Source: Hygrocybe punicea
Lineage: Eukaryota; Basidiomycota; Agaricomycetes; Agaricales; Hygrophoraceae
Direction of reading: 5' to 3'
Assembly (NCBI GenBank): GCA_963556145.1
Contig: OY744462.1
Span: forward strand, 4,402,001-4,466,000
Length of the DNA stretch: 64,000 bases
This document shows positions 1 to 12,373 of this stretch, piece by piece. Made by a program: the position numbers and the translations under genes. The stretch's first letter is position 1; each line of letters begins with the position of its first letter. Below the pieces are notes generated by a model that saw only the letters and a program-made list of their open reading frames with translations, was not told the origin of the DNA and made no database searches.

Positions 1-1914
1 GAGGGTGTCAAGAACAGAGGTATCTTCGTTCTCTTGAGCCGTTGCGGCATCAAAGGTCTTTTGGCGATTTGCCTTGCTTTCTTCGGCAACCCGCTTCCGT
101 TTCTGTTCCGCCGTACGTTCCTCAGCTGCGGTTTGGTTCTCGGCTTTGCATTTCTACAAACCATATCCGGCGTGTTCAGTTAGTAAGTCCCTCTAAGGTC
201 AAAGTTCGCACCTTGTAAGATGTGACGAATGTCTTAAAGATGCCATAAAACTCAGAGGAGGACATGTTTTTGTCGTCCTCACCATAATATTTGATGACCT
301 CAGCAAACGTAGTGTCAGCTAGGTTGACGTCGTCCACCAAATCTTCGAGTCGGGTGTTGGCTTTGCCAACAAAGTTCCACATTTGTCTGCCGTACATTTC
401 GTTCCGATTCATATCAGCAAAATGCTCTTCCAGCTCTGGACGGATTCGCTTCAAACCATCTCGTAGTTCGAAAAGGCCTTTTCTCACTTCTTGCAGGTTC
501 ACTAAATGAAGGCAGAGACATTAGCAGTGCAAAATCACTACATTTGGTCATCCAACCTCGATACGCTTCAGCAGGCTTGCTTAGTTCATCAAGGAACTCT
601 TCCATGGATGGGAAATGCTTGACGACCGTTCGTTCCAGGAAATGAAGGAGCGTGGTATTATTCACCGATTTCGTATCCACTAGCTAGCCATATTAATCAG
701 GGTTAGTATAATGTATAGGATTCTGGCGGCATACCTCACCTTGTTGATACTGCTGACTCGGAAACCAAACGCGCCTCCTTTCACACCAGTTCCGTTCATG
801 TAATTCCCGATTAAAAGGATAAGCTGCAGAAGGAGGATGATTTGGCATTTGGTGAAATTCCACGTGAAGAATACCTACGCTGAGAAGTTCCTTGAAACAC
901 TTGGCGTGTAGCAGGGATTGGCCAGCCTCCGACAATTTCCTCGCACCCTGGTTACTATGGTCAGTTCTGGCAGGCAAACTCCCCGGTATTGTACGCACGT
1001 CGTCCAAGAGCGACAAAGTCTCTTCGAAAGCACACTTATAAAGCATACCTTCAATACGTGGGCCAAGACGGTCAATCTTGATAAGCTGCACCATCAGGCG
1101 ATCGGAGAGATGGAGTCTTCCGAGTTCCTCGGTATCCGCATTACGATAGACATTCAATTTACCGACCTATTGTGCTCAGTGTGATGAAAACTTGTAAATA
1201 TTGATCTAACCTGCTCAGGAGTGGGAAGTACGGGTTTCAGTTCGCTTAAAAAGACCAGTGTGCATAGGTCTTGATCGAAATCTTGTATCTTCTTTGCGAT
1301 GTCTTCGGGCTGCAGTTTCTTCACACGTTGTATCAAAATTTCTGTTTATGCATATCAGACGTGCGAGGTGGAAGACAGGACGTGTTCCTGACATACCAAC
1401 ACGTTTTTTTGTCTGAGGATCAAGAACGCTCTTCAGTTCAGCACGCTTCTGTCGGACTGAAATAATGGGTTGTAAAAGATGGGTCAAATGACGCTCAAAT
1501 AACCTACCCATCAAATTCACCACAAGTTGTTTTGCCTTGAAATCCTCTTCCATTTCTGTCCAGACGCCGTCTGACTGCAGCTTCTTTAACATTTCCTGTT
1601 CCTTCTGTGGTCTCTCGTCTTTCCACAGAGTTTTCGAAACCTGCTGTTGAGGAAGCTTATCCCACTGCAATTGCTTCATCTTTGTACTCGGCGTGATGGA
1701 CAAGTCTTTGCGCGCGGACAGAAGAACATTGAGGTTCGCCCCGAGAAGTATGGATGCACGGGAATCGCTAGGTATTGATTTAGCAACCAAACAGTCTGAC
1801 GAACGTAAGGATAATGAGGAAGCTGAAGTGATTTTTCCGATATAACTAGCAGGCAGAAGTGGTGGCGGTGGTGGTGGAGGTGGATGAGGGAATAATGTTG
1901 ATAACCCAGATATG

Positions 1915-1973
<59 letters not shown>

Positions 1974-4900
1974 TGGTGGTGGTGATGGGAGGGGTGGTTG
2001 TGCTGAGTCCATTGCGTCAGATTCTTCAGGAAGTGTGGTTAAGTTAGGGGATTGTGGAGGGCTTGCATCATGAGGGGATGACGGACGGACTCTAGTAGCC
2101 AAGTGTTTGCTGAGTTGTTCGGCAAGCGATCCAGGAGCAGGAGGTCGTGAGCCATCAAAAGAACCGCCAGAACTCACAGAAGTTGGATGAGTATCCTCAG
2201 TCAGGGTCGTGAACTCACTCCGAGTTGAATGTCCAAACTCGCTCTCCAAATCTTGGTCATCAATACGTCCAGTCGATGACGTGCTGTTGTCGCTTTGTTC
2301 ACCAAGATCATCATCTGCCCGAGTAGCTAGAATATTGGTGGACCGGGTTGCATGTGAAAGAGAAGGAATGTCATCACCTGGCTGAGGACGATCTATCCGG
2401 CCTGGAGAACCTCTGACGCTGCGAGGACTCGACAGTGGGCCATCTCGTGGAGGATACTAGAAAGCCGAAAGGGATTAGCTGATATATTCTGTGATAAAAC
2501 AAAGTATCCTGACAATTTTCACGCCCGCTGCTAGCTGTTGTTGAATCTGCTCCTGGACGGCCGTTTCATCAGCATCCATGAATTGCGATACACGTCCCCC
2601 TTGTCCATGGGATGCAAGCCGTTTAGGTGTCTTCTTCCAGTGGGATCCATCCTTGGACATGGCTTTCCTAGGCGTTGCATCATTCTCGGTTTCCTCCCCA
2701 TCCAGACCTGTGCCCGCCGTTTCCTTTGGTGACATCCGATCTCTGCCTTCCAAGATATGAATGGTTTTCGAGCGCTGAAAATGCTTCTCCAGACTCAGCA
2801 CTAGGCTCTTCCGATCTAGGGTGCCAGTATCAAGAATATGATCCACGCCCTTTCCAACCTCCTTGAGCATCCTGAATAGCTCCATAATCTGAGTTTCAAG
2901 CTGTGAAATCCGCTCCTCATAACCACGTTTCTGCGTCTCGAGTTGGCCCTGAAGTTTAGATGTTGTCTCGCGGGTAACGTTCAGCTTTTGCTCGAGATGC
3001 AGTACTTGTTCCTTCAGTCGCCCAACGAGACCATCTTGACCCTGTGCGATTTCTTGTTCCAGCGCTTCTTTCTCCAGTTTGAGCCGTAAGGCATAAGCTC
3101 GGGCTTCGGCTGCTTCGTCTTCAGTTCGCTGTAACCGATCCGCTTCATTGAACTGGGCGATAATACGTTCAACAGAATGTCCAAGTCTCTGCTCAGCACC
3201 GCCAAGTTTCTTGTCAAGAACCATATCCGTAATAAGAGAGTTGATGAGCTGATAGTACTGCACAAGTGCTTGGCCCTCTTGGTGAACAAGGAGCAGATGC
3301 TGCAACATGGAAAGGAAGTACTTGCTGGCCTCGGTATCATCTGTCTTGGCTCGAATCGCGTTGTACACATCATTGAGGTTGGCGAGGTCACGTAGCGCCA
3401 CCTGATCCAGATTCGCCCGCAGTCTTCTTTCATCTTCGTCCAAAATGGACTGCAAGATCTGCAGCTGTTTGTCAATGGAAGATACGCCAAAACTTTGACA
3501 TAAGGTGATAATTCGTTGAAGGCCCGCCGCGTCCATTTGCGAGCGATGGTGTATCCGCAGATCTAGATCGTCCACAAATCTAATTATTCCGTTGATGAGT
3601 AAAAGGTTACTGAGCTGTAGCACGAGGTTTGAATGTCAGTATAGCACAATGAGGCGTAAACATACAGCATATTCGTTCAAGGAACTATCGATTCCTCCAG
3701 CTTTTCGAACCTCCTCACTTGCCCCGACTAAACTACCCATTTTCCCTCTGCCAGAAAGTGCGGCTTCTAAGGATTTGAACCAATAGTCATAACACCCAGC
3801 TGACTCGTTGGAGGAGCTAAGTGCTTCTAACGCAGCTACCACGAGATGGAGGACCTGGCCATCATTCCAGTACACCAGATAACAAAGTTGATCGAGCAGC
3901 AATTTTCGCGTTGGGAGATGAGGTGTATTTAGTGAGGAGGCGATTTGCGTAACGATTGAATGATGAGTTAACGCTTCACTCGTCGCAGTCTATGTGAAAC
4001 TGAGAGCATGGACAATTTAGGATTAATGAAGTCTAACCGCTTTGTTAAGAATTTGCTTCAAGCATTTGGCAACTTCGTTTTCTAGAGCAATATCAGTCTC
4101 CCGGCTGAAATGAGCATCAGTCGCCGAGTTCACGAATAAGAGTAATGAGCATGTCCTTACCGCTGTGACCCTTTACGGCTGATGTGCATAAGCGTTTGCG
4201 CAAGTACCGACGTTCCTCGGAGAGTAATGAATTGCTGAAACCAGCTGGATTGAAGAGTGAGCTGTTTCAGAGAAGTTCTTGAGGGATTACTGTACCTCAT
4301 TTCTTTACTCCGTAAGGATACCAGTAAACTTCCAGCTTGTTTTGGTGTAATGGTTTTGTCAAGAAATTTCTTGATGTACCATTCAGGGGCACCTTCTGCG
4401 ATGGCTGCAGATTGGCCAGATACAGTTTGCCTCTTGGCTTGTTCATCTTTCTCTTTCCATCGAATTTGCTCATCATTATACACCATATGCCACTTCTGTT
4501 CCATTGATAAATTTGGCACGTCAGGAAAACCACGGGTTCGTTTGACATTGTCGAACAACGCCTCGATCTCCTCCTCGTTTGCCGGACGCGGAAAATGAAA
4601 GTCGTCTTGATTAGCATGTCGGCTATGAAGGTGGAAATGTGACAAAGGTGATAGTGGTGAGTGGTGAGGTTGGCCTTCGGAAGGAGAAATGAAAGCCATG
4701 TATTTGGAACTTCGGCTCGTCTCTGAAGCAGCGGACATGTTGGAAGGTGGACGAAAGGATGCACTAGAAGCAGGGGAAAATGCCACCAGATTCTGCTCGG
4801 GAATTGGGGCAAAATCCGCCAAGGACGAGTTTGTTGAAGAAGACGATGCCTCACTACTTCTCAGATGGCGGGTTGGAGTGGTAAAAGGCGAGTATGAAGT

Positions 4901-5233
4901 AGAGGAGTCTATGGTGAACGTGGACGCACCAGGCGAGCTTGGGGGTGCGTCATTGAGATGCCTTGTATATACGCGGTCTCTCTCGGCTTTACTACGTTGA
5001 AGGGCCAATTTATTCAACTCTACGCCGTTCGCAGTAAGGGTCGGATTTGTAGTTGGTGCAGAGATATTGGAAGGACCACGAAGACCTTGTGAAATGGTGC
5101 CAACAGGAAAAGGGGAGTGGGGCGGGGGACCAAGTTTATCATAGGGAACAGAATGTTCGTGTAGGTCTTGTGAAGATATGGAAGTTTTTCGAGTCTGAAG
5201 TCTGGTTTTCTTCCTGCTGAAGAGGGTGTCCAT
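1..5233 (-). CDS. Diaphanous-related formin (Bni1/SepA type), 3' end cut by window edge
   Basis: Formins nucleate and elongate unbranched actin filaments at growth tips and septa, usually under Rho-GTPase control. Reading right to left I can place 14 exons: 5233-4296, 4244-4161, 4104-4038, 3989-3666, 3614-2514, 2456-1508, 1456-1397, 1341-1211, 1166-999, 947-879, 823-740, 683-557, 501-212 and 153 to the edge. All junctions are GT-AG and keep frame. The ATG at 5233 opens a Ser/Pro-rich N-terminus, followed by a GTPase-binding/FH3 region (the stretch with LNTPHLPTRKLLLDQL), a long coiled coil (about 2900-3150), an FH1 polyproline tract and an FH2 domain with GNYMNGTGVKGGAFGF and FLDELSKPAEAYRV. 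The last exon is charged and leads towards the expected autoinhibitory tail outside the window. It is most likely a working gene: no frameshift or stop was seen. Four introns are exactly 51 nt. Confidence 0.95.
1859..1990. repeat. GGT/GGC microsatellite encoding the formin FH1 polyproline tract
   Basis: The plus strand is a run of GGT/GGC triplets. On the coding (minus) strand it is an uninterrupted run of more than 20 prolines, followed by a second run of eight. Polyproline in FH1 binds profilin-actin, so length changes here would alter a functional segment. Confidence 0.85.
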
Positions 5234-5306
5234 CCCGCACCTTCACAACAAACAAGGTTCAGGGTTTGCCCAGCAATTTGCCGGAAAAGGGTTGACGTCC
5301 CACGGC

Positions 5307-5320
5307 CATAGTCGACTATG
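5307..5320. promoter_or_regulatory. 14-bp perfect palindrome upstream of the formin start
   Basis: CATAGTCGACTATG lies 74 bp upstream of the formin ATG. It is in the only ~110 bp that separate the gene from the first transposon end, so it could be a factor-binding site. This is inference from position and symmetry only. Confidence 0.25.
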
Positions 5321-8300
5321 AGGTCGGACCGAGATGTCCGGGTCGGAGTGTCAAATTTACTTGCAGTAGCTTCGGTACAGGTGTAGATAAGTAATTATGT
5401 AATGTGATAGCCTGCCCATTAAGCTATATACTGCCCCACAATGCAAGTGTGTTTTCGACCCCTTCGACCCCTCTGATCAAGGATTCCCAAGGTACGGCAC
5501 CCTCTCTGCTTGAGACGGAACGTTTGGCCACCTTTACATCTCGAAAATACGACTCGGAAGCGACACGAAAGGTGATTGATGACAAATTTAGGCAGGTCTG
5601 CCCTGGCAAAATTCCCCACAAATGGCAGGTCGATGTAACTGAAGCCCTCTTACTGGGCCTTGACTCCATCATGATTGCAGGGACTGGTGCTGGCAAAACG
5701 ATGCCGTTTGTCATGCCTCTGCTTCCAGATGAGACTAAGACAAAAATGGTACTTGTAATTTCACCATTAAATGAGCTCGAGGCGGAACAGGTGAGTTTTT
5801 GTGCCCCTTGATGCCTTGGCATGTAACCATTGTATCCAGGCCCAAAAATTCCAGGATATGGGCTTTACCGCGACTGCTGTCAATGCCAACAACTATATGC
5901 CACAGCTCCACAAGGTACATACCAATCTCACATTTGTTTCATGTAATCCTTATGTTCTACACCTCAGGACATTCAAAACCACAAGTTTCAAGTCATAATC
6001 GAGATGTGTCTTGAACATCCGAAACTCTCTTCCCTTTTTCGATCACCCAAATTCACGAAGAACTTTCTCACCACCATCTTTGACGAAGCTCACTGCATCT
6101 CTCACTGGGGTGACAAGTTCCACAAGAAATACTCTGAGCTCAGCAAGCTACGATCACTTTTCCCATCATCTGTCTCTTTTTTGGCTGTGTCGGCAACGTT
6201 ACCGCTTCATGTTCTCTCTGATGTTCAACACACACACTCGGTTTCAACATGACATGCACATTCTTCGTCAACTTGGGCAACAATCGGCCCAACATCACAC
6301 CAATTGTCTGTCGGATGCGTGGCGCTGCAACAGATCTCGATGCTCTCGACTTCACAGTTGAAAAACCCCTTTCTGGTGCTCCTTTTATCCGCACAATCAT
6401 CTTCGTCAATACTTGTGATCTTGCCTACAAGACCTCGAGGCATCTAAAAACCCTTTTACCTCCTGATCTTGCATCAAAGGTCGACTTCATGCATGCCAGA
6501 CGTTCGACTCGTGCAAAATGCAAGGTCATGCACAACTTTCGAGAGGGGCAGATATCCATCTTGTGTGCAACTGAGGCTGCCGGCATGGTGAGGGCACTAT
6601 TGAATGTCTCAACATCGCTAACATCTTTTTAGGGTATGGACATACCAGACATCACTTGCGTCATGGGATTCATGGTCCCATCTTCACTCTCAGTATGGGT
6701 GCAGCGTTACGGCCAAGTTGGACGCAACAGCGAACCAGGAGAAGTGATTTTGTTGGTGGAACCATCGGTTTATCAACTCCGCAAAGAACATAGGAAGCAA
6801 ACCAGCCCTGGCCAAGATGATGACGATGCAGAAGACCCAGATGATGGATCCGCAGACAACAATGCCCATAGCGTTGATGCCCACTTTTCCAAGAAGGTTG
6901 AGGGCGGTATGTGGAAATGGGTTGATGCCGTGGCCATGGAGTGTCGCTGTGCTGTCGAGAAAGAGTATTTTGGCAATCCTGATGGTTGGCAGGCACTCAT
7001 TGTGCCCTGTTGTGACCTATGTGTTCTCAAGATTGCTTGTGAACACCCGGACAATCTATCGCCCCAGGAACAGATGATCCTCAAGCTCATCCATCGCCTA
7101 CACTCAAGAACTATGAATCAACCTGAAATGAAGACGTACAAGACATGTCTGACAACGAAGAATGACCCTCAGCATCTCACTCTACTCAAACGGCCACCAA
7201 GCAGCCTTGCCGCGCAGGTCCCTGCCATGCAGAATGCCTCAAAAATTGTTGTGATAGTCTCATCAAGTGGCACGATGAAATCTGGAACAGGGACTTCCTC
7301 AACTGTACTTGTTTAGTGGGCCAGTGCTATGCATGGCATGAATGAGTTCTTTTTTCCCTCTTCCGACTTCTATGATGAAGTAAGCAATAAGATTAAATTG
7401 CATAAAGCATTTTATATATGGTATGAGACATGTAGCATATATTGTATATTGCAAATTGTTCTAATAAGTCCACCTCACACCTCAGTAACATAAAAAGTTG
7501 ACAAAATAAAACTACATAGTGGCTCTTCAGTCTTCATCAACCTCCTGGCTTACTGTCATATCATCTGTGCTGCATTATCATGCAATATTCTCAGTCACAA
7601 AAGAAATGTTTAAGGAGCAACAGGTCAACTGCCAAACATAACTGTCCCCTAAACAATATGATAACAATTGACTTACATTTTCTCAACCCTACTTCTCCAT
7701 GAGCTTGAATGTTATACAATAGATGAGTTATCAACATGAAGACAGCTGTGCTTGTTGAGTAGGCTAATGTTGCACATAGCATAAACAAGTCTGTTTTCTT
7801 TCATTTTATTTGTATGATTGTTACTGACATCAATAAGTGATTAATATACAATTAACATATAAGATAATGTGCGATATCACATTGAATTTTATATTTGCAG
7901 TAAAAACAATAGTAGATGATCAGAAATAAGCTCATTTCTGCTGAGATGGCTGATATTTCCATACAGTAGTCACATGTGACTATGACTTGTGTGATCAGCT
8001 CAAAATTTAGAATATATGGTGTATAATTTCCTTATATATTTAGACTGGTCACATGTGACTGTCACCATTGCGATCAGTAAAAAATTTGCTATACAATATC
8101 AAAAATTACCTTATATGGTTAGAATGGTCACATGTGTCACAACTTGCCCGAAATGGTTATATTAGTCAGCAGTTCGATTTTCAGCTGATTCTGACAAGAA
8201 TTGAGGCTGGTACAAATATTTTGAATATAATTTGAAGGTATTTTGTCTTTTGTGAGACAACCCATAGTTGGATGCTTATGTAAGCTTATCCACACATGGC

Positions 8301-8395
8301 CCCAACTGTATCTGATTTTCCAATATCAGAAGTAGAATCATATCTGTGGCCTAAAAAATTTTTGTCTATAGGCAATCAACTTTATCAATTAATTA

Positions 8396-8788
8396 TTGCC
8401 ATTTTCAGAAAGGTTGGTGGAGCTTGAAATCCACCGAAATCTGCCGCAAACCTCCCCCCCAGCTCGCAAGATGAATATCTCAATAACTACAGCAGCTACA
8501 AAGAAATTGTGGATAGGTACGTGATCCCCTCATCAAGGGCTATGCAGCCCCACCATTTTTGGAGTGATTTGACGCATTTTTCATAGGGTAGGGTAGTGCA
8601 CCCTGTATATACAGTATTTCTACAATAACCAGTTGCAGTGCCATTCAAAATACATGTTTATTGTCTCAGAACATGTGCATAAGGTGTATTGAGACAGCCC
8701 CATATTTTTGAGGTGCTGCTGGACAAGTGTTGCATGTATGCAACGTCAGTGCTTGAGCGTGGGAGTTCTTGCTCACAACCACCATCAT
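8396..8788 (+). repeat. Left long terminal inverted repeat of the mariner element
   Basis: It matches the complement of 11990-12373 with few changes, one being a short insertion near 8746-8752. Its inner edge lies 26 bp before the start codon of the SAM-like gene, so it probably acts as that gene's promoter. This role is inference. Confidence 0.85.
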
Positions 8789-8814
8789 CGTCTGTTCCGA
8801 CTTCTCCTGGACGC

Positions 8815-10451
8815 ATGGCGTCAAGGCAAGCTGCTGCCAAGCGAGCCCCTGCTAAGGACCGTAATACTGGCAAAAGAAAGGCCACGAAGCCCCCTATGGT
8901 TGCTACATCGACCCCAAAACGTCCTCGTCCTCGGCCTCGGCCCACTACCAAGTTGAATCTTTCCAAATTTGTGGAAGAACCTGCAGAAGAAAACGATGAT
9001 GCCGAGATAGATGTCTTTGAGGAAGGAAACCTCAGTCTTTTCGATGTCGCTGACCAAGTGGATGCAAATGACCTTGCAATCGATGACAAGCCGTTTGAGG
9101 AGACTGGTGGTTTTTTTGATGATGAATATAAGGAGGAGACGGATGGTGATATTGACACCTGTCCGTTTTTCTTCCACACTTTGCTACAATCATTCCGCTA
9201 AACTTTTTTTTTGTAGGCCCTGCAATCGAGATTGCATTTGAAGTCCCTTACAAAAATGCATTCCACGACCTGACGATCAAGTCCGACATTGCATTTGCTA
9301 CGTTTCTTACCCGTGTTGCGGACAAAATGGAGACGAGCATCGTTCACCGGTCTCAAATTGGGTATATCCTCCCCTGGAAGGCACCGAGGACCGGCAAGCC
9401 AACTGCCAAACTACTCGAAGACGAAGAAGCTTTCCGAAACCTTATCAACAATGTCTGGCAGTACATCGACGAGCAGAAGGCGAAGAACAAGGGCAAAGGG
9501 AAGGTCAAACCGTTCACTATCCAGATTGTGGACACAACTGAAAGTGCAGACAAGGTTCGTTCGCTCAGTGCTCAATTGACCCATTTCTTACATTGTTGAG
9601 ACAGTCAGCTGCGAAAAAAAAGGGTTCTACAAAATCTGGAGCGGTTGCTGAGCCCATTCCATCATTGAAACAAGATGGTGAAGCTGAACTCATGGCCCTC
9701 ATTGAGGAGCGCCACAAGTGCCAGGAGCACGGGAAGGCCTGCTTCGTTCAGTCGAATGGTGAGCATTATCAGTATACTTACGAAGACCTGACCATCTGGG
9801 CCTCACTACTGGTATAAATTCCATCCCACGCTTCTCTTCCTTCACTCACTGTTCTGTGCATAGGCACGGCACCGCGCAACGATTGATTCCCCTCCGGAGC
9901 AGCTGAAACTTACTGACAAATGTGTATGACAATCGCAGCTGAAAAATCGCGCAGGAACCCAACCTGCCCCTATCGCAGTCGGCGTTGCACAACCTGTGCT
10001 CCAGCAGTCGTCGTCTGAACCCCCGCAGTGGGCTCAGATGATGATGATGATGTTTGGCGGCGCTTTCGCCAACAATCAGATGCATCATGGTCGTGATCAC
10101 CGACATGTACATAGGTCAAGTTCCAATACCCCGTCACCACCACTATGCCACAGTGTGCTGCCATTGAAACGCAGTCCAACAGGACCACCGATCGACTACC
10201 CCGGATTGCAGGTGTGGCTTGAAGAACTTGAAGCAAACGGAACGCGGAACAAGCACGGTGAACAGTACACAAAGTTTGTGGACACTCTTGTCAACACACA
10301 CAAGTTATTCACCATTGACGACATCATTTCTTTGACGGCTGCGGAGCTAGCCCAGGTTGGAAACATGGAGTTTGGTACGGCATCTCGCCTCATCCGGTTT
10401 GCCAAAGACGATGCGATGGCGTTGGAAAGATCAAAGAAGCTTCATTCCTAG
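8815..10451 (+). pseudogene. SAM-like accessory protein of the mariner element, one premature stop
   Basis: Exons 8815-9145, 9217-9554, 9605-9811 and 9864-10451 join through GT-AG introns. The N-terminus is basic and Pro-rich (RPRPRPTTKL), followed by an acidic segment and a conserved middle (AFEVPYKNAFHDLTIKSDI). After a Met-rich stretch, the C-terminal ~75 residues look like a sterile-alpha-motif helix bundle (VWLEELEANG, LVNTHKLFTIDDI, GTASRLIRFAKDDA). An in-frame TGA at 9927-9929 could be a former CGA. SAM domains mediate protein oligomerisation, so the product may assemble on the element's DNA or partner the transposase. I do not recognise it as a named family. Its placement inside the TIRs says it belongs to the transposon rather than the host. 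Confidence 0.7.
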
Positions 10452-10588
10452 TAAATATATTGTCTTGTCATGCTGCATTTGAGAAATGGACCGTCTTTTG
10501 CTATGACATTGAGGGAAACGACAACAATACAATTGCAGTCATACAAACAACATATTCAGAATACAGCGTGTACATGTCCAGACAGTGA

Positions 10589-11991
10589 TCAGATATATCC
10601 ACAGTGGTGATACCAACCAGCAGCATCATGGGGGGTAACAGAAAATGCAGCCTCGTAAAGGAATGTGTACACATCTGTACCATCTATACCCTCTTCTCCT
10701 CGAGCAATGTTACCATGGCGACGAACATGGGCTTTGATCTTGGAGAAGGCAAGTTCAATGGGATTGAAGTCGGGAGAGTATGCAGGTAAATATAAGATTC
10801 GGCAGCCGCTGTTCCACAAATACTTGAGCACAAGGAAGGAGGGTGAGAGCAACGCAAACGAACCTTTCATGAATTGTTTCAACGATTGTGGGATGCCGGT
10901 GAATCCGTGCATTGTCCATGATGAGTACAGAGTTTTTTCCAGGAAAAGGGTTCATCCTTTTGAGAGTCGCACAAATGAAATCAAGAAAGGTTTGCATTGT
11001 GAAGGATCCTTCGAGCAGGTGTGCAGTGATGACGCCGTCAAGAGAAAGGGCTGGCAGTAGAGAATACCTGTAGCAAATGTTAGGCCTTTCAATCAATGAA
11101 CATCCGATATACATACCGTTTGCCCCGAATGAAAAATGCCTTCCTGACAGTGGATTTGCCAGATAACGCCCAGGCCCGTCCTCGTATCTCTGTCCGACGA
11201 TCAAATGAACTTTCATCCACAAAAACGGCCTGATCTGCAGTGTACAAGGTGCCAAATGTGTAGCGGTACATACGGCGGACCCTCTCATTGTGCTCGAGGG
11301 CATTTTTTGTCAACTGAGTGAGGTGAGCACCGCGTCTAGTCTAGTGTTGCCTGAACTTGACCAGCTGAAAAAAGCTGATTCCAGTCCTGGCTTTCAGAGC
11401 ACAATTAACCTTCTCATGGGGTACTATATTGTAGCCATGACCTATGGCTACAATATAGTACCCCATGAGAAGGTTAATTGTGCTCTGAAAGCCAGGACTG
11501 GAATCAGCTTTTTTCAGCTGGTCAAGTTCAGGCAACACTAGTCTAGTCTCAAGTTGCAAACAGGCAGTAGACACACACCTTCTTCATCGTAAAGCCAGCT
11601 CTCGTCAGCACATGCCATGTTGTTGCTAGAGATACTGTCTTGCCCGTCCTTTGTTGTATGGTGTCTCTCAATTCATCGAGGTACGCGTCTGGCCTGAAAC
11701 GGATTGTCCCTTCAATGAACTGGGCGGAGCTGGTCAAAAACTGTTGTGTAGTCCTCGGAAACAGATACTCACCTGAATGTTCTCTAGTGAAAGCACCCGA
11801 GATGCACCGAGGAGATGAGGGGGCAGCTTGTTGCATGCAACAGTGCCATTGCATTTGAAATGGGCCAGAACCCGTTTGACCATTCACTTGGGTATGCCGG
11901 AGAGCCGTACGATTTCAGCTACAGATAGAGAGGATGCCATCTTCACAATGATTTGCCTTGAATCGTCTGAAAGTGCACGCCCGTGGGGCAT
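10589..11991 (-). pseudogene. Tc1/mariner DD34E transposase, one premature stop
   Basis: The ATG at 11991 sits exactly at the inner edge of the right TIR. The product opens with a helix-turn-helix-like region (SLSVAEIVRLSGIPK). The DDE triad is visible as VFVDES, LIMDNARIH and SPDFNPIE, with 34 residues between the second D and the E. At least four short introns are inferred from frame changes, including one (about 11314-11575) that contains a palindromic MITE. A TGA at 11884-11886 interrupts the N-terminal domain where Arg (CGA) would fit. The enzyme would cut and paste the element at TA sites. Otherwise the gene reads through, so decay is recent. Confidence 0.85.
11342..11540. mobile_element. 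199-bp palindromic hAT-type MITE
   Basis: The ends are TAGTGTTGCC and GGCAACACTA. The 8-bp direct repeat GTCTAGTC flanks it at 11334-11341 and 11541-11548. The two ~97-bp arms are almost perfectly complementary around a five-base centre, so the whole element is one foldback. It lies in an intron of the mariner transposase gene. The longer hAT-type element at 18319 has nearly the same terminal ten bases. Confidence 0.93.
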
Positions 11992-12373
11992 GATGGTGGT
12001 TGTGAGCAAGAACTCCCACGCTCGTTGCATACATGCAACACTTGTCCAGCGGCACCTCAAAAATATGGGGCTGTCTCAATACACCTTATGCACATGTTCT
12101 GAGACAATAAACATGTATTTTGAATGGCACTGCAACTAGTTATTGTAGAAATACTGTATATACAGGGTGCACTACCCTACCCTATGAAAAATGCATCAAA
12201 TCACTCCAAAAATGGTGGGGCTGCATAGCCCTTGATGAGGGGATCACGTACCTATCCACAATTTCTTTGTAGCTGCTGTAGTTATTGAGATATTCATCTC
12301 GCGAGCTGGGGGGGGGGGTTTGCGGCAGATTTCAGCGGATTTCAAGCTCCGCCAACCTTTCTGAAAACGGCAA
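11990..12373 (-). repeat. Right long terminal inverted repeat of the mariner element
   Basis: It is the partner of the left TIR. The transposase start codon overlaps its inner edge, so the TIR probably carries the transposase promoter (inference). Confidence 0.85.

Larger units (their letters stand above)
8396..12373. mobile_element. Two-gene Tc1/mariner-like element with ~390-bp TIRs
   Basis: It is flanked by TA (8394-8395 and 12374-12375). The ends are TTGCCATTTTCAGAAAGG and its near-complement, and identity runs for about 390 bp into each end. A SAM-like protein gene runs inward from the left and a DD34E transposase gene runs inward from the right; they are convergent and separated by about 140 bp. 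The host sequence is the AT-rich 5' end of a Helitron-like copy. Confidence 0.85.
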
